Of a stretch of 64,000 nucleotides of DNA, positions 36,901-48,900 are shown piece after piece. Position numbers and translations under genes: made by a program. The stretch is from Apostichopus japonicus. Lineage: Eukaryota; Echinodermata; Holothuroidea; Aspidochirotida; Stichopodidae. The notes under the pieces were generated by a model, which saw nothing but the letters and a program-made list of their open reading frames with translations, was not told the origin of the DNA and searched no databases. The stretch spans positions 16,747,001 through 16,811,000 of the forward strand of contig NC_092561.1 in assembly GCF_037975245.1 (NCBI RefSeq). The letters are read 5' to 3'. Position 1 is the stretch's first letter. Every line of letters starts with the position of its first letter.

Positions 36901-39900
36901 AAGTTACTGTTAATACTAACACAATTATAGGCAATCTTTCTTGTAGAGTGTGATTTATTTGAAAAAATAATTAGAGGTAGAACATCCGATAATCATGAAT
37001 AAAATCAGATTAAAACAACAAAATAAGATGAAACACTAATTCAGACTTGAGTTTTGGTGTTTTACTTTTAGGGGCAGACCAGATGGCAGGTATCCACGAC
37101 CGGGAAGAGATCAATGCCAACCACCGGGGGATGAATATGCAAATTTAATGACACAGAGAGAGAAGGATTGGGTGATCCGTATACAGATGCTTCAATTGCA
37201 AACAGAGAACCCGATGATCTCAGATTATTACTATCAGGTAATTCATTAGGAATATTAAAGTAGATCTTGCATCACAAGAAAATGGCATTAACCCACAGTA
37301 GATACTCTTTCTGTAGAGAACCCAATGATCTCAGATTATTACTATCAGGTAATTCATTATCAATAGTAAAGTAGATCTTGCATCACAAGAAAACGGCAGT
37401 AACCCACAGTAGATACTCTTTCTGCAGAGAACCCAATGATCTCAGATTATTACTATCAGGTAATTCATTAGGAATATTCAAGTAGATCTTGCATCACATG
37501 AAATGGCAGTAACCCACAGTAGATACTCTTTCTGCAGAGAACCCAATGAGCTCAGATTATTACTATCAGGTAATTCATTAGGAATATTAAAGTAGATCTT
37601 GCGTCACATGAAATGGCAGTAACCCACACTACATACTCTTTGTTGCATTACTATCACAAGTAGTCTTTTTTTGCACTGGGTATCCAGGTACCTGCCCGAC
37701 GCAATACTACCCGGTTCCTAATTTATAACCCGAATCATATGCAAAGTGGGATTTTTTTCGGGGGCAGACCGATGGTTAGGCAGATTTCCCGTTGACTTAG
37801 TGTGGAATTAGGCTACCAGGTGGTCAAAGATAACAGCTATTTTGAAGTATTACATGGATATCTTATAACTGCGTCACAATTTCAGCGAATAAACATGGTT
37901 AGGCTTAGCTAGATTTCTCATTGACTTAGTGTGATGTTAGGCTACCATGTGGAAAAAATTGAAAAATTTCTCACAATTATTTTTTATTCATTCGTTTAGA
38001 AAATAGAAGGAAAGGCTGACAAGGAATTTTACGAGATGTTAATGAATTATAGATGGGATAACAAAACAAACTAATCGCAAGTGGCTTTTTACTAATCATT
38101 TATTCCAAATGCGATCAAATTGCGCAAATCACGCAGTCTCGTGGCTAATGTGAACCCTGGGCCTGCATAATAGATAGTAGTTAGTAACAACTGTTTAAGA
38201 GCTAAATTGGATATTTATATGGTCTGATCCAATAGAGGTGGAGAGCACACATAAGCAGTGGCGGCAGTGCGATGTTAGTAGTAATGTTAATTATATGAAG
38301 TTATTGACAAGTTAATGAAAGAATTAAAAGCAAATAGAAACTATTGAGGAAGGTTTCATACCTTATCTTACCCCTACGTACTTGAACATGAAAACATTGT
38401 CAGTAGAGAATATAATTCATTTACTATAGCATCCAATATGTAAATTCTGGAAAATCGTGATACACAAGGGTAAACAAAGTTTTTCCGGGTACCAAGATAC
38501 CCGACGGGTAGCAGCTCTCGGGTGCCCGGTTCCCAATTTTTGGAACCGTGTAAACACTTATTTTGATTTGCTTTGATTGCAGATAATGTTACAGAGAAGA
38601 CAAACTAAGCTGAAAGAAGGAGACAAGGGATCCGATGAGAAGAAGTCTTTAGGAGACGAGAAATTTGGCAGAGGAGATGCGGACGAAAGACGTGGAAAGA
38701 GAGATGGAGAAGATAAAAAGAATAAACTGGAACCAAGAGTTTACAAACCAGGTAGGTACATGATGGGGCAGTAGACTTGGAAGAGTGGGAACATAGCAGG
38801 AAAGTGGGGGTGAGGTGGGGTACATTAGGATGAGTACATTAGTCTTATTGTTGGTAGTGGAGTCCTACAGTCATTTCATATCAATTAAGATGGGACGAAA
38901 CGTAATCAAAAAGGGGGCGTTTATCGCATCTGTATGCTATTATGCATAACTGGTTAACATGCAGTTCTTGCAGCAGGTCTAGCAAAGACTAACCTTTTGT
39001 TATGATCATTTAATTTATGGTAAAGATAATGTGGTGGCACCATGTTACTGGTCCATCATTTTAGGACAACCACGATTTAACATGTGAACAACCGAATTTC
39101 TTTGAGAGGTTGTCTGGGATCAAACAGAAGTAATGTTGGCAAATTTACTTTTGCTATAGAGATAGATAGATAGATATTTATTCAGCCAATCATATAAAAA
39201 TACAATGGAAATTGGTTGATAACAAGAGCTCAAAACATTAAAAATTGTAAACAACAAATAAGACGTATCATAATATACATAGATATGAAAACGTTCCAAT
39301 AAAATAAAAAGATGAACAAAATATAAATGTAACTACAAAATATTAAAGCGAATAAAAATATATAAATGCCCTCATATCCAATATAAAGTCTACAAAGTAT
39401 AAAATTGTTGTATTTGAGTTGTATTTATAATGGTGTTGTATGAGTCTGACAATGACATATTTATTTATCACTGGAAATCCATCCCTCCTCTCATCAAACT
39501 ACCAGAAATCTGTGCCTTTAGTTCTGTTCTATCCAATAAAGACAAGTGGTTGTTCCGACGTCAGTTAATGTCCTGTTTTATGTCCAAACCGCGTGCCGCG
39601 CTCTGAAAAAGTTAACTTTCTGTTGCTTGCAAGTGAAGTTTTCTTCTTGTCGCTAAAAAATGCAGACAGTAATGAAACGTGATACCTTGTTGTCTTTATC
39701 TACACCTAGGATGTCCACCGCTGCTATGTACACTGTGTTGTGGGTATTGTGGGTAGCTGTATGTATTGACTGTACACTAGTGTCTAATTACCGAGGGTAG
39801 CAAGCTGTGTGTATATTTTCTGGGATCGATGGTGGTGTCTGACACTTCTGTTACACCTCATTCGAAACTAGGTCAGATAACCGGCATGAGACGTTTCTTT

Positions 39901-42900
39901 GTGCGCGAGTCTTCACACCCTTTAATGTTAGTATGATCCATTTCTCTTCATCAGCTCAATTTGAAGGTGCCTTAGGTCGGGTAACTTCATCCAGCGTCAA
40001 CAATCCCAGACAACTGATTGATGTCCACAGTATCAGACATGAGGAAGAAGAGGATGTGAGTATAACATTTGGAAATCCGCTCTTTAGTAAGAATGTCGTT
40101 CATTTTTCGCCACTGTCAACTTCTGCACCTTTCTAGCTAATTAGTCTGGAACAATAGCATGCGTGTTACGTAATCGACTCGCCAAGCCTAGCGAGCTTGG
40201 AAAAGTAACTTCCTCGGCTCACATTACCAGTGATCTACCGCGTGAGCCAAATAAAATGCCCGAGGCAAGGGAAACTGTTCTGGCAGTGGTATTTAAGGGC
40301 GAATTTTCAATTGTAGAACCATCAAGTTCCAGCTACATTTATATAGTCTTGTAGTCAATCCAACCGTACATACAAACATAGAACCATCAACCTTTAGCTA
40401 CATTTATATGACTTGTAGTCAATCCAACCATACATACAAACATAGAACCATCAACTTTTAGCTACGTTTATATGACTTGTAGTAAATCCAACCATACATA
40501 CAAACATAGAACCATCAACTTTTAGCTACATTTATATGACTTGTAGTCAATCCAACCATACATACAAACATAGAACCATCAACTTTCAGCGACATTTATA
40601 TATTCTTGTAGTCAATCCAACCATACATACAAACATAGAACCATCAACTTTCAGCAGCATTAATATATTCTGCTAGTCAATCCAACTATACCAACAAGAG
40701 CACTTGTGTTGTTAGTATGAAGATATACTGTTGAGAAAAATGAATATACCACATGGCTTCAGAATGATTATTCTTAGAGTGTTTTTATTTCAATCAATTA
40801 AGGTTTCAGTTTGCAATCTCTTGAGATATTCACATAACAGGAGAGAGTAACACTGGGTGGTTTGGTACATTACAGTTATTTCGTGATGAACTGATTGTAA
40901 ATGTATGTTCTTTCAGGCAAGCAAGGCCAAGGACCATGGTAAGAAGAGGAAGATTCTTCTGTCCATTGAACGAATGTATGATGTTTTCTTGAAAGCTGAC
41001 GATGTAGCAATTCAACTTAACGGCCTCCCAGAATCAGACACTGGTGCCCTCTTGGAAAAACGACAGCAGCTGTTGAATGACTTGTATAAGTCTTTGCAAC
41101 TGGAAGAAGAACCAACAGAAGAGTGAGTAGCATGAAATAAACAATATGGCAGTATAAATAATAATGTTTATGTTTGTATGTATATTAGATCCCCCTGCAA
41201 GCAGGTACTCGCGAAGAAGCCTCATTGGCTTATCCAAAGCCGCAAGCTGACCAAAGTCAGTCTCTTACATTCATATTTAACGTCCATGATTATGAATTGT
41301 TAATTGTCAACAACTCTGTAACTGGACGACATACATTAATCTGGGAGTGACTCGAACCGGGGACCTTATGATTGAAAGGCATCAGCATTTACCACTGAGT
41401 TAACACTCCAAGTGTCTGCAAATGTCTGCAGGAAACTCGAGTTACTTTACAAGAAATCATTATTGAAATGATTGCTTCAATTAGCCAAATCGTTCCCTGA
41501 AGTGTATGAATACAGATAAAGTACATTGTTAGTGGTAGGATCTTTCTCAAATGCAGCTCAAGAATTTGAGGAGGTGTTTGAGGCAGTTGTTTGACAACTT
41601 CTTCAGCATATGATAAAGATGACATTTGGGTTAGTGTCTCCCTTTAAGAGTCAGGCTCCTGTAATAAACATGGAGAAGCAAGGATGGATGGAGCTATTGA
41701 AGGAGGAAAGAAATGATTAACTACCAACGTCAACTACCGTTCACAGCACCTATGAGCGGGTATTGGCTGTCCATTGAAAGCAGCATTGCAATAAATTTGT
41801 ATCAGAAAGTTATTGAAAATACCTAGTATGTGTAGTCTTAGCTTTGTGTCGTGAATTGCCACTGTCAGCTTTTAACTGGTTATGGTGTCATTGAAATGTC
41901 TGCAAACATTAACATGATTGACATACATTGTTAGTTGGTTGCTATTGGTAACATCACAACAAAGTATCTTATTTTTCACATCTTTATCAATTAATGTTAC
42001 ATTAACAATTATCTGTGTATACAATACTTTAATGCAGTTTCAGAAACCATTTAATAATTAATTGTCTATGGTTATCTCATCAATTAGTTGCAGCAGCCAT
42101 GAAGTGCTATTACAGATCCTATCGGTCAGGAAAGGCAGGAAGTTGCTAGCAAGATTACTGCCTCTGCTCTCACATCAACAGGGAAGTCTTATCGTCGACG
42201 TGGTAGCTCTTCATCTGCTCACAGTATTGAAACGAGAGTCAGCAGATATCAAGAAAGGTGCCTCTGAAGGAGTCCCTCAAGAAGAGGTAAGTCTAACAGA
42301 AACCACACCCCTGATCCCCTTATCCTTTAGGCTCTCATATTCTACTCAGGGTCTCACCTAGTCACAGACCTGTCTGGAATAAGTTCAAATATAACAACTT
42401 CACAGACTATTGTAGGTTGTGTTACCGAATGGGTAAAAATAAGACACAGACATGTCTGCAGGGAATCATTTATGTATGTATGTATGTATTGTATGTATGT
42501 ATTGTATGTTTGTATGTATTGAATGTACTATATGTATTGTATGTATTTTAGATCCTCCTGTAAGCAGGAACTCGCGAAGAAGCCTCATTGGCTTATCAAA
42601 GCCGCAAGCTGACCGAAGTCAGTCTTTACATTCATATTTAACGTCCATGATTATGAATTGTCAATTGTCAACAACTCTATAACTGGACGACATACATTAA
42701 TCTTGGAGTATGGCAGTATCCAGTATGGTAGTGCAAAATGCTTTACCAACTGGTTAAGATGCTTTACAATTACAAATATGTATAGCAGTGTTGCTGCATA
42801 GGAACTATAGTATTCAATTAGAGAAATAATTAGTTCCTTGGATATTGCTACACAAAATTTGATTGCTCAATCATACCCGGGTATGCGTTGAATGAGATTT

Positions 42901-45900
42901 TCATAACAACTCGCTAGCGTTGTGCGGGATCTCGGTAGTCAAGTGAATCCCAGTATCCCAATCTTGGTATTGACTAACCCCGATCACAAAGTAATGTGTT
43001 AATACTACTGGTAGTGGGAAAACAACATGTTATTACATTCGTTTCGGTATCATTCCCGGGAATCTGGGACATAATAAAAAATATCTACGTGGTACTATTT
43101 GAAATAAAGAAAACAAATCTTTATTTCTGGTTTCTGTGTTCTTAGTTTTAATAATATCGGATCAATTTACGTCCTGGCCTAGACCTATATATTAACGAAT
43201 GGACTGTTCACGTAGTAATTTGGACCTAGGCTACACCAACGTTACTTCGGCTCAGCATGTTGCAGGACCTCAAAGTTATTCTGAAATTTTCGTTATTTAT
43301 TCTTCCTTCAAACGATGATTGTGAAAGTTCCCACGTACAAAATGTTTTCCTTATGTATTTCACCTGATTTTTGTATAATAATTATACAATTTAACAAATT
43401 TTAAGCCAAACCCGCAGGGAGTAAATCCAGTTTAAATCCATCTTCGCCTGGGACTGTATATTATTATAGCCTAGGGTACGGTACTGCTACACACAGTGCA
43501 GTACGGTACTTGAAATTTGATGCTGTAATGGAATGGATTCGTTTATTAATGCAGGGGTTCCACAATGTCATTTATAGTTATCTTTGGCTACTTTTTTAAT
43601 TTGAAGGACTTTTGTACAATAGATGGATATTTTACTAATTGAAAGCATATTTTGTGGAGAAAACAGCAGCCAATTAACGATATAAATACATCTGTACTAT
43701 TCTCATATATATAGGTTATAATCCTGTATTTACGTAGCCCCTATGTTACTTTCTTCTTGTCTGAAAGTTCCAAACACGTGGTGACTTGTTGATAGTTGAA
43801 AACTTTTCATTGTGAACTTTTAAACTTGAAGGGTTGCCCTATTCCTATATCATGGTAAAGTGGGGAACCCCCAATTTCTGTTTGTGTACGGATTACAAGT
43901 TTAAGCCACGTGTGAATGTGTTAATCTAATATCGTACGTCGAGTATGAATGAAGGATGGTGTGAGTTGCTTTTTCCCCAAGGTTTGTGCTTTTCTTTTTG
44001 AAAGTGTATGTTAAAAAACAAAGGCCCTAATGTAGCGTGTTATTTTTGGGGGGAGGGGGGGTTTTATAACCCTGCGTGTAAGAGTGTGTACATAGCCTAG
44101 GCTATGCATATTGAATGTATGACATTGACAGTCTCGTAACTAAGTGCTTTCAACCGTAGATGAAAGTTGAGGAAAATCCCGGTTGTAGTTACGATACCCG
44201 GATTCATGTTGCAACACTACAGGTTGTGTGAAATTTGCACTACCGCACAACGCTACAACCCACACAGATTGATTATGCTCTCTGAGGTTTGACAATACTG
44301 AGAATTGTGTAACTGCTGCCATTGTTTATAGTGCTTGTCAACTGACCTAGTTTGGACTGAAACAATCAAAGAACACATCAAGATTGGTTCATTTTTAATT
44401 TTTTTCAAATCATAGTATCTACTGTATTCAGTTAGGGGTAAAGTGATCAGCAGTTATAATGGGGATAATCTATCATCTACAATTTCAAATTTCAAATATA
44501 ATTATGATGAAGATGAAAATGAATGAGAGCATTTTAGGACTTATAGTCACAATCATTTTGTGTTCATATGACTTGAAGGCAGTGTTACAATTATAATAAG
44601 AAGACAACCTGGGTGTGTTATATTTAAAAATTCTAGGAAAAGGATTAGTGTGGACTGATTAGTAGTACTAGGAGGACAGATCGGTAGGGTTAGGGTAGTA
44701 GTAGTAGTTTTACATTTATTTGGAGTAACATTCATGTAGCTACTGATCTAATGTTGTTCATCGATAAGCCACACCAAAGAGCAAAAAGATGTTTACAAGG
44801 TTAACATGTCCGCTGTGGTTTCAGAGCAATAACGATTATTGTTAATGCTTAGTAATTTTACTGTAACAAACATCAGTCAGTAATTATACTGTAACAAACA
44901 TAAAGAACATGTTGGCTGTGGTTTCAAAGCAATAAAGATTATTGTTAATGCTTAGTAATTATACTGTAACAAACATACACTCTTAGTCATTGTATTGTTT
45001 TATTGTTTTCAGACATTGCCAATTCTCTTTCAATCAATAGCTAACATCATCAATTGTTTGTATTCTTTCATTGTTTCAGACATTACCAATTCTTTTTCAA
45101 TCAATGGCTAACATCATCAATTGTAAGACTATGGCTGAGGTGCTCGGTTTGGCCAAGAACATGACAGAGAACACTCCACTGCCCCAACAAGGGCTACCAA
45201 ATGTCACTGGTGCTATTCAACACAAAGTAAGTCAATGTTTGTTACAGTGATACCATAATTCTTCTGAAACTGCATTAAGTTTGTTAAGTCAGTGTGGTGA
45301 CTCCGGTATGAGAGAACCACAAGAAAATACAATAACACTGAGGTAGCTGGTTTAAGCACACGTCTATTCAATAGGATAACTGTAAGGCAAGTGGTGAGAT
45401 ATATACCAGGGTTTTCGTTAGTAGCCGGGACCTGGGTCAAATGACCCGCTTACTGCACGTACATGACCCGGCTACTTTGCGACGCTCAGTAAAAAAAAAA
45501 AAAAAAAAAAAAAATTAAATTAAAAAAAAAAAAAAATTTAAATTTAAAAAAAAAAAAAAATGAAAAAAATCGAGAGGAATAAATACCCACAACCAGGTCA
45601 GGTGTGATTGAAACTGTCACAGCAGTTAACTGTTGGTAAAAACTACAGGAAGTTGAACATTAGTAGTATGGTCGAGGAAATGAGGCCGAGGGGTGGGTAA
45701 GAGTAGAGGTAGGCGAAGGGCTTCTCTTGACATACAAATTGTTGCTCAACAGAGATAAAAGCTGAATAAAAAACAGAAGGTTCTATCACAGACCCAGTTG
45801 GGTATTTTTGGCAGTAAAATCCTACTCACTTTGTAGGTACCGTAGACCTATTATCATTTTGTTATGATCGCACTTCATTTAATGCAGCAAGTGCGTCACA

Positions 45901-48900
45901 CCCTTGCTAAGTTCGGTTCAGTGGCATAGCTACCTCCCTAGGCTCCATGACCCGAGTGTTAATAAAAAAATTCAGGAGAAAAAAAGAAAAATAGGAAAGA
46001 AGAAAGGGGTGATTGGGAAGGGGCAATATCATTAACCAAACAACTGTATATTGCACCATTTTGCATCTAGAGACTTTTTAAATTGCAATTTTCCGGCAAA
46101 GGGGAGGGGGGACACCCTCCCCTTAGACCCCTCCCTCATGTCCGCGTACAGACAGTCCCGCCTACTTTTCAACTTGACCCACCTACTTCATTTCTTAACA
46201 AAAACCCTGTATACAAGAATGGATGAAGCCTGGTGACGTATATCAACATAGCGTAGGCTGGGGAGTCAGCCGTTTGGTGTGATGACAAACAATTAATATG
46301 AAACTATAATCTACTACAGTAAGGCAGTAGGCTGTTTCATATGTATGTTGAGAAGGGGAAGGGGAAGCAGTGAACATGGTGGGGGTGATGGGAGTGGGGA
46401 GGAGTTGGGTGGGGAACATAGAAAACAAACTTGAAGGGGTGGCAAGATACAACTTATGTTGGAATTGTTGCAAGAGTGTGGCCTTAATGAAATAATTTCT
46501 TATGGTCTGGTATGTTACAGTTAGTCTGTTAAGAGACAACTGTCACAATGTTCTATAGACAGAAACTCACTAGTTAGGTTTCCTAACACATGAACTGAGT
46601 CTCTAACCTATGCACTAGAGTTTGTCTTATACAGTAACTCACTAAAAGAGAGCTTCCTAATACCTATCAACTGAGTCTCTGACCTATGCACTAGTTTGTC
46701 CTATAAACAGTTCCTCACTATTTAGGTTTCCATTACACACGAACTGAGTCTCTGACCTATGCACTAGAGTTTGTCCTAAACATAAACGCAATAAAAGAGA
46801 GGTTTCTAATACCCTTGAACTGAGTCTATACACTAGAGTACTATACTGGCTATATATTTCTCAATCTCTGTCCATCACACTTGATGTTACTTCTTTTGTG
46901 GAGAATTTGTATCAAGAAATATCTGATCATAGAATTTAAGACTGCTGTGAACAATTAATTAAAAAGTTATTCATAAAGACAGCAAGTCTAACAAATGTTT
47001 GGCAAGCGTGCCAAAAAATTACATGTTTGGACAATTGTTGACAGGACCCTACCCAACACCGCTAAGTGGAGGTCAGCTTGTAGGAGTCACTCTAAGATAA
47101 GGGTGAACAGTTGATGAGGGAATTCAGCATACTAGGTTGAGGAAGACGGAAGTTATTTTTGGAAATGTTCAAGTTCTTGAGATGTTCAGGGATATTTCCT
47201 CAATGAATTGCGGCTAATGAAGTCCATGTGATGTTGTATTTTGGTGACTATTTGGGTCGTTGTTTCTTACAGTTTGGACTCTCTGTTATCCTGTGTGCCC
47301 TCAGCCGTGCTGAGGCACTTTTCTCAAGTACAACTGCCAAAGACTTGGACCCAGCTATTATACAAGAATGGTAAGTACAAGCTGCCAATTTAATACTCAA
47401 GAGGATTACTAGTTATGTTATGTTATCTCAATATCATCATTTATCATCGGTGAATTCTTCTTACAAATCAACTACATCCTCTGAAAGTAGTTGAAATATA
47501 TAATGATGGAGACAAGATGGGCTCTGTGGTTCCCATTTTCAGAAATGCTTTCTCTAGGTTCATACCATGATATGATTTTAAATTAGAGGTGACAGAATCA
47601 ACAGACATGGATGTAACATCAAAATGTGCACTGACTTTATTGTGCATGACTTTGTATGTGGATATACTAACATGTGCTTATAACGAAGGACTTGGTTATG
47701 TATGTACACTAGCACCATATGTACCCACACTGCATGTGAACACTGACTACATGCATACACTAAGTTTGTGTCTACTATGACTCTGTTATATATGTACAAT
47801 AGCACCATATGTACCCAAACTTCATATGAACACTGACTACATGCATACACTAAGTTTGTGTCTACTATGACTCTGTTATATATGTACACTAGCACCATAT
47901 GTACCAAAACTTCATATGAACACTGACTACATGCATACACTAAGTTTGTGTCTACTATGACTCTGTTATATATGTACACTAGCACCATATGTACCAAAAC
48001 TTCATATGAACACTGACTACATGCATACACTAAGTTTGTGTCTACTATGACTCTGTTATATATGTACACTAGCACCATATGTACCAAAACTTCATATGAA
48101 CACTGACTACATGCATACACTAAGTTTGTGTCTACTCTGACTTTGTCTTGTATGTACACTAGCACCATATGTACCCAAACTTCATATGAACACTGACTAC
48201 ATGCATACACTAAGTTTGTGTCTACTATGACTCTGTTATATATGTACACTAGCACCATATGTACCAAAACTTCATATGAACACTGACTACATGCATACAC
48301 TAAGTTTGTGTCTACTCTGACTTTGTTATGTATGTACACTAGCACCATATGTACCAAAACTTCATATGAACACTGACTACATGCATACACTAAGTTTGTG
48401 TCTACTATGACTCTGTTATATATGTACACTAGCACCATATGTACCAAAACTTCATATGAACACTGACTACATGCATACACTAAGTTTGTGTCTACTCTGA
48501 CTTTGTTATGTATGTACACTAGCACCATATGTAACCCAACTTCATATGAACACTGACTACATGCATACACTAAGTTTGTGTCTACTATGACTCTGTTATA
48601 TATGTACACTAGCACCATATGTACCAAAACTTCATATGAACACTGACTACATGCATACACTAAGTTTGTGTCTACTATGACTTTGTTATGTATGTACACT
48701 AGCACCATATGTACCAAAACTTCATATGAACACTGACTACATGCATACACTAAGTTTGTGTCTACTATGACTCTGTTATATATGTACACTAGCACCATAT
48801 GTAACCCAACTTCATAAGAACACTGACTACATGCATTCACTAAGTTTGTGTCTACTATGACTTTGTTATGTATGTACACCAGCACCATTTGATCCCCAAC

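Larger units (their letters stand above)
42287..45079. other. PATL1 intron 13
   Basis: 2.8 kb. Holds SINE copy S3, a direct duplication near 44800-44985 (GTTAATGCTTAGTAATT, ACTGTAACAAACAT), a G run near 44048 and the decoy acceptor copy at 45011-45057. 42870-44330 is unassigned. Confidence 0.7.

Noticed and set aside
42870-44330. Possible transposon with GCGTTGTGCGG near both ends
   Set aside because: The shared motif is short and no consistent inverted ends or target duplication were found.
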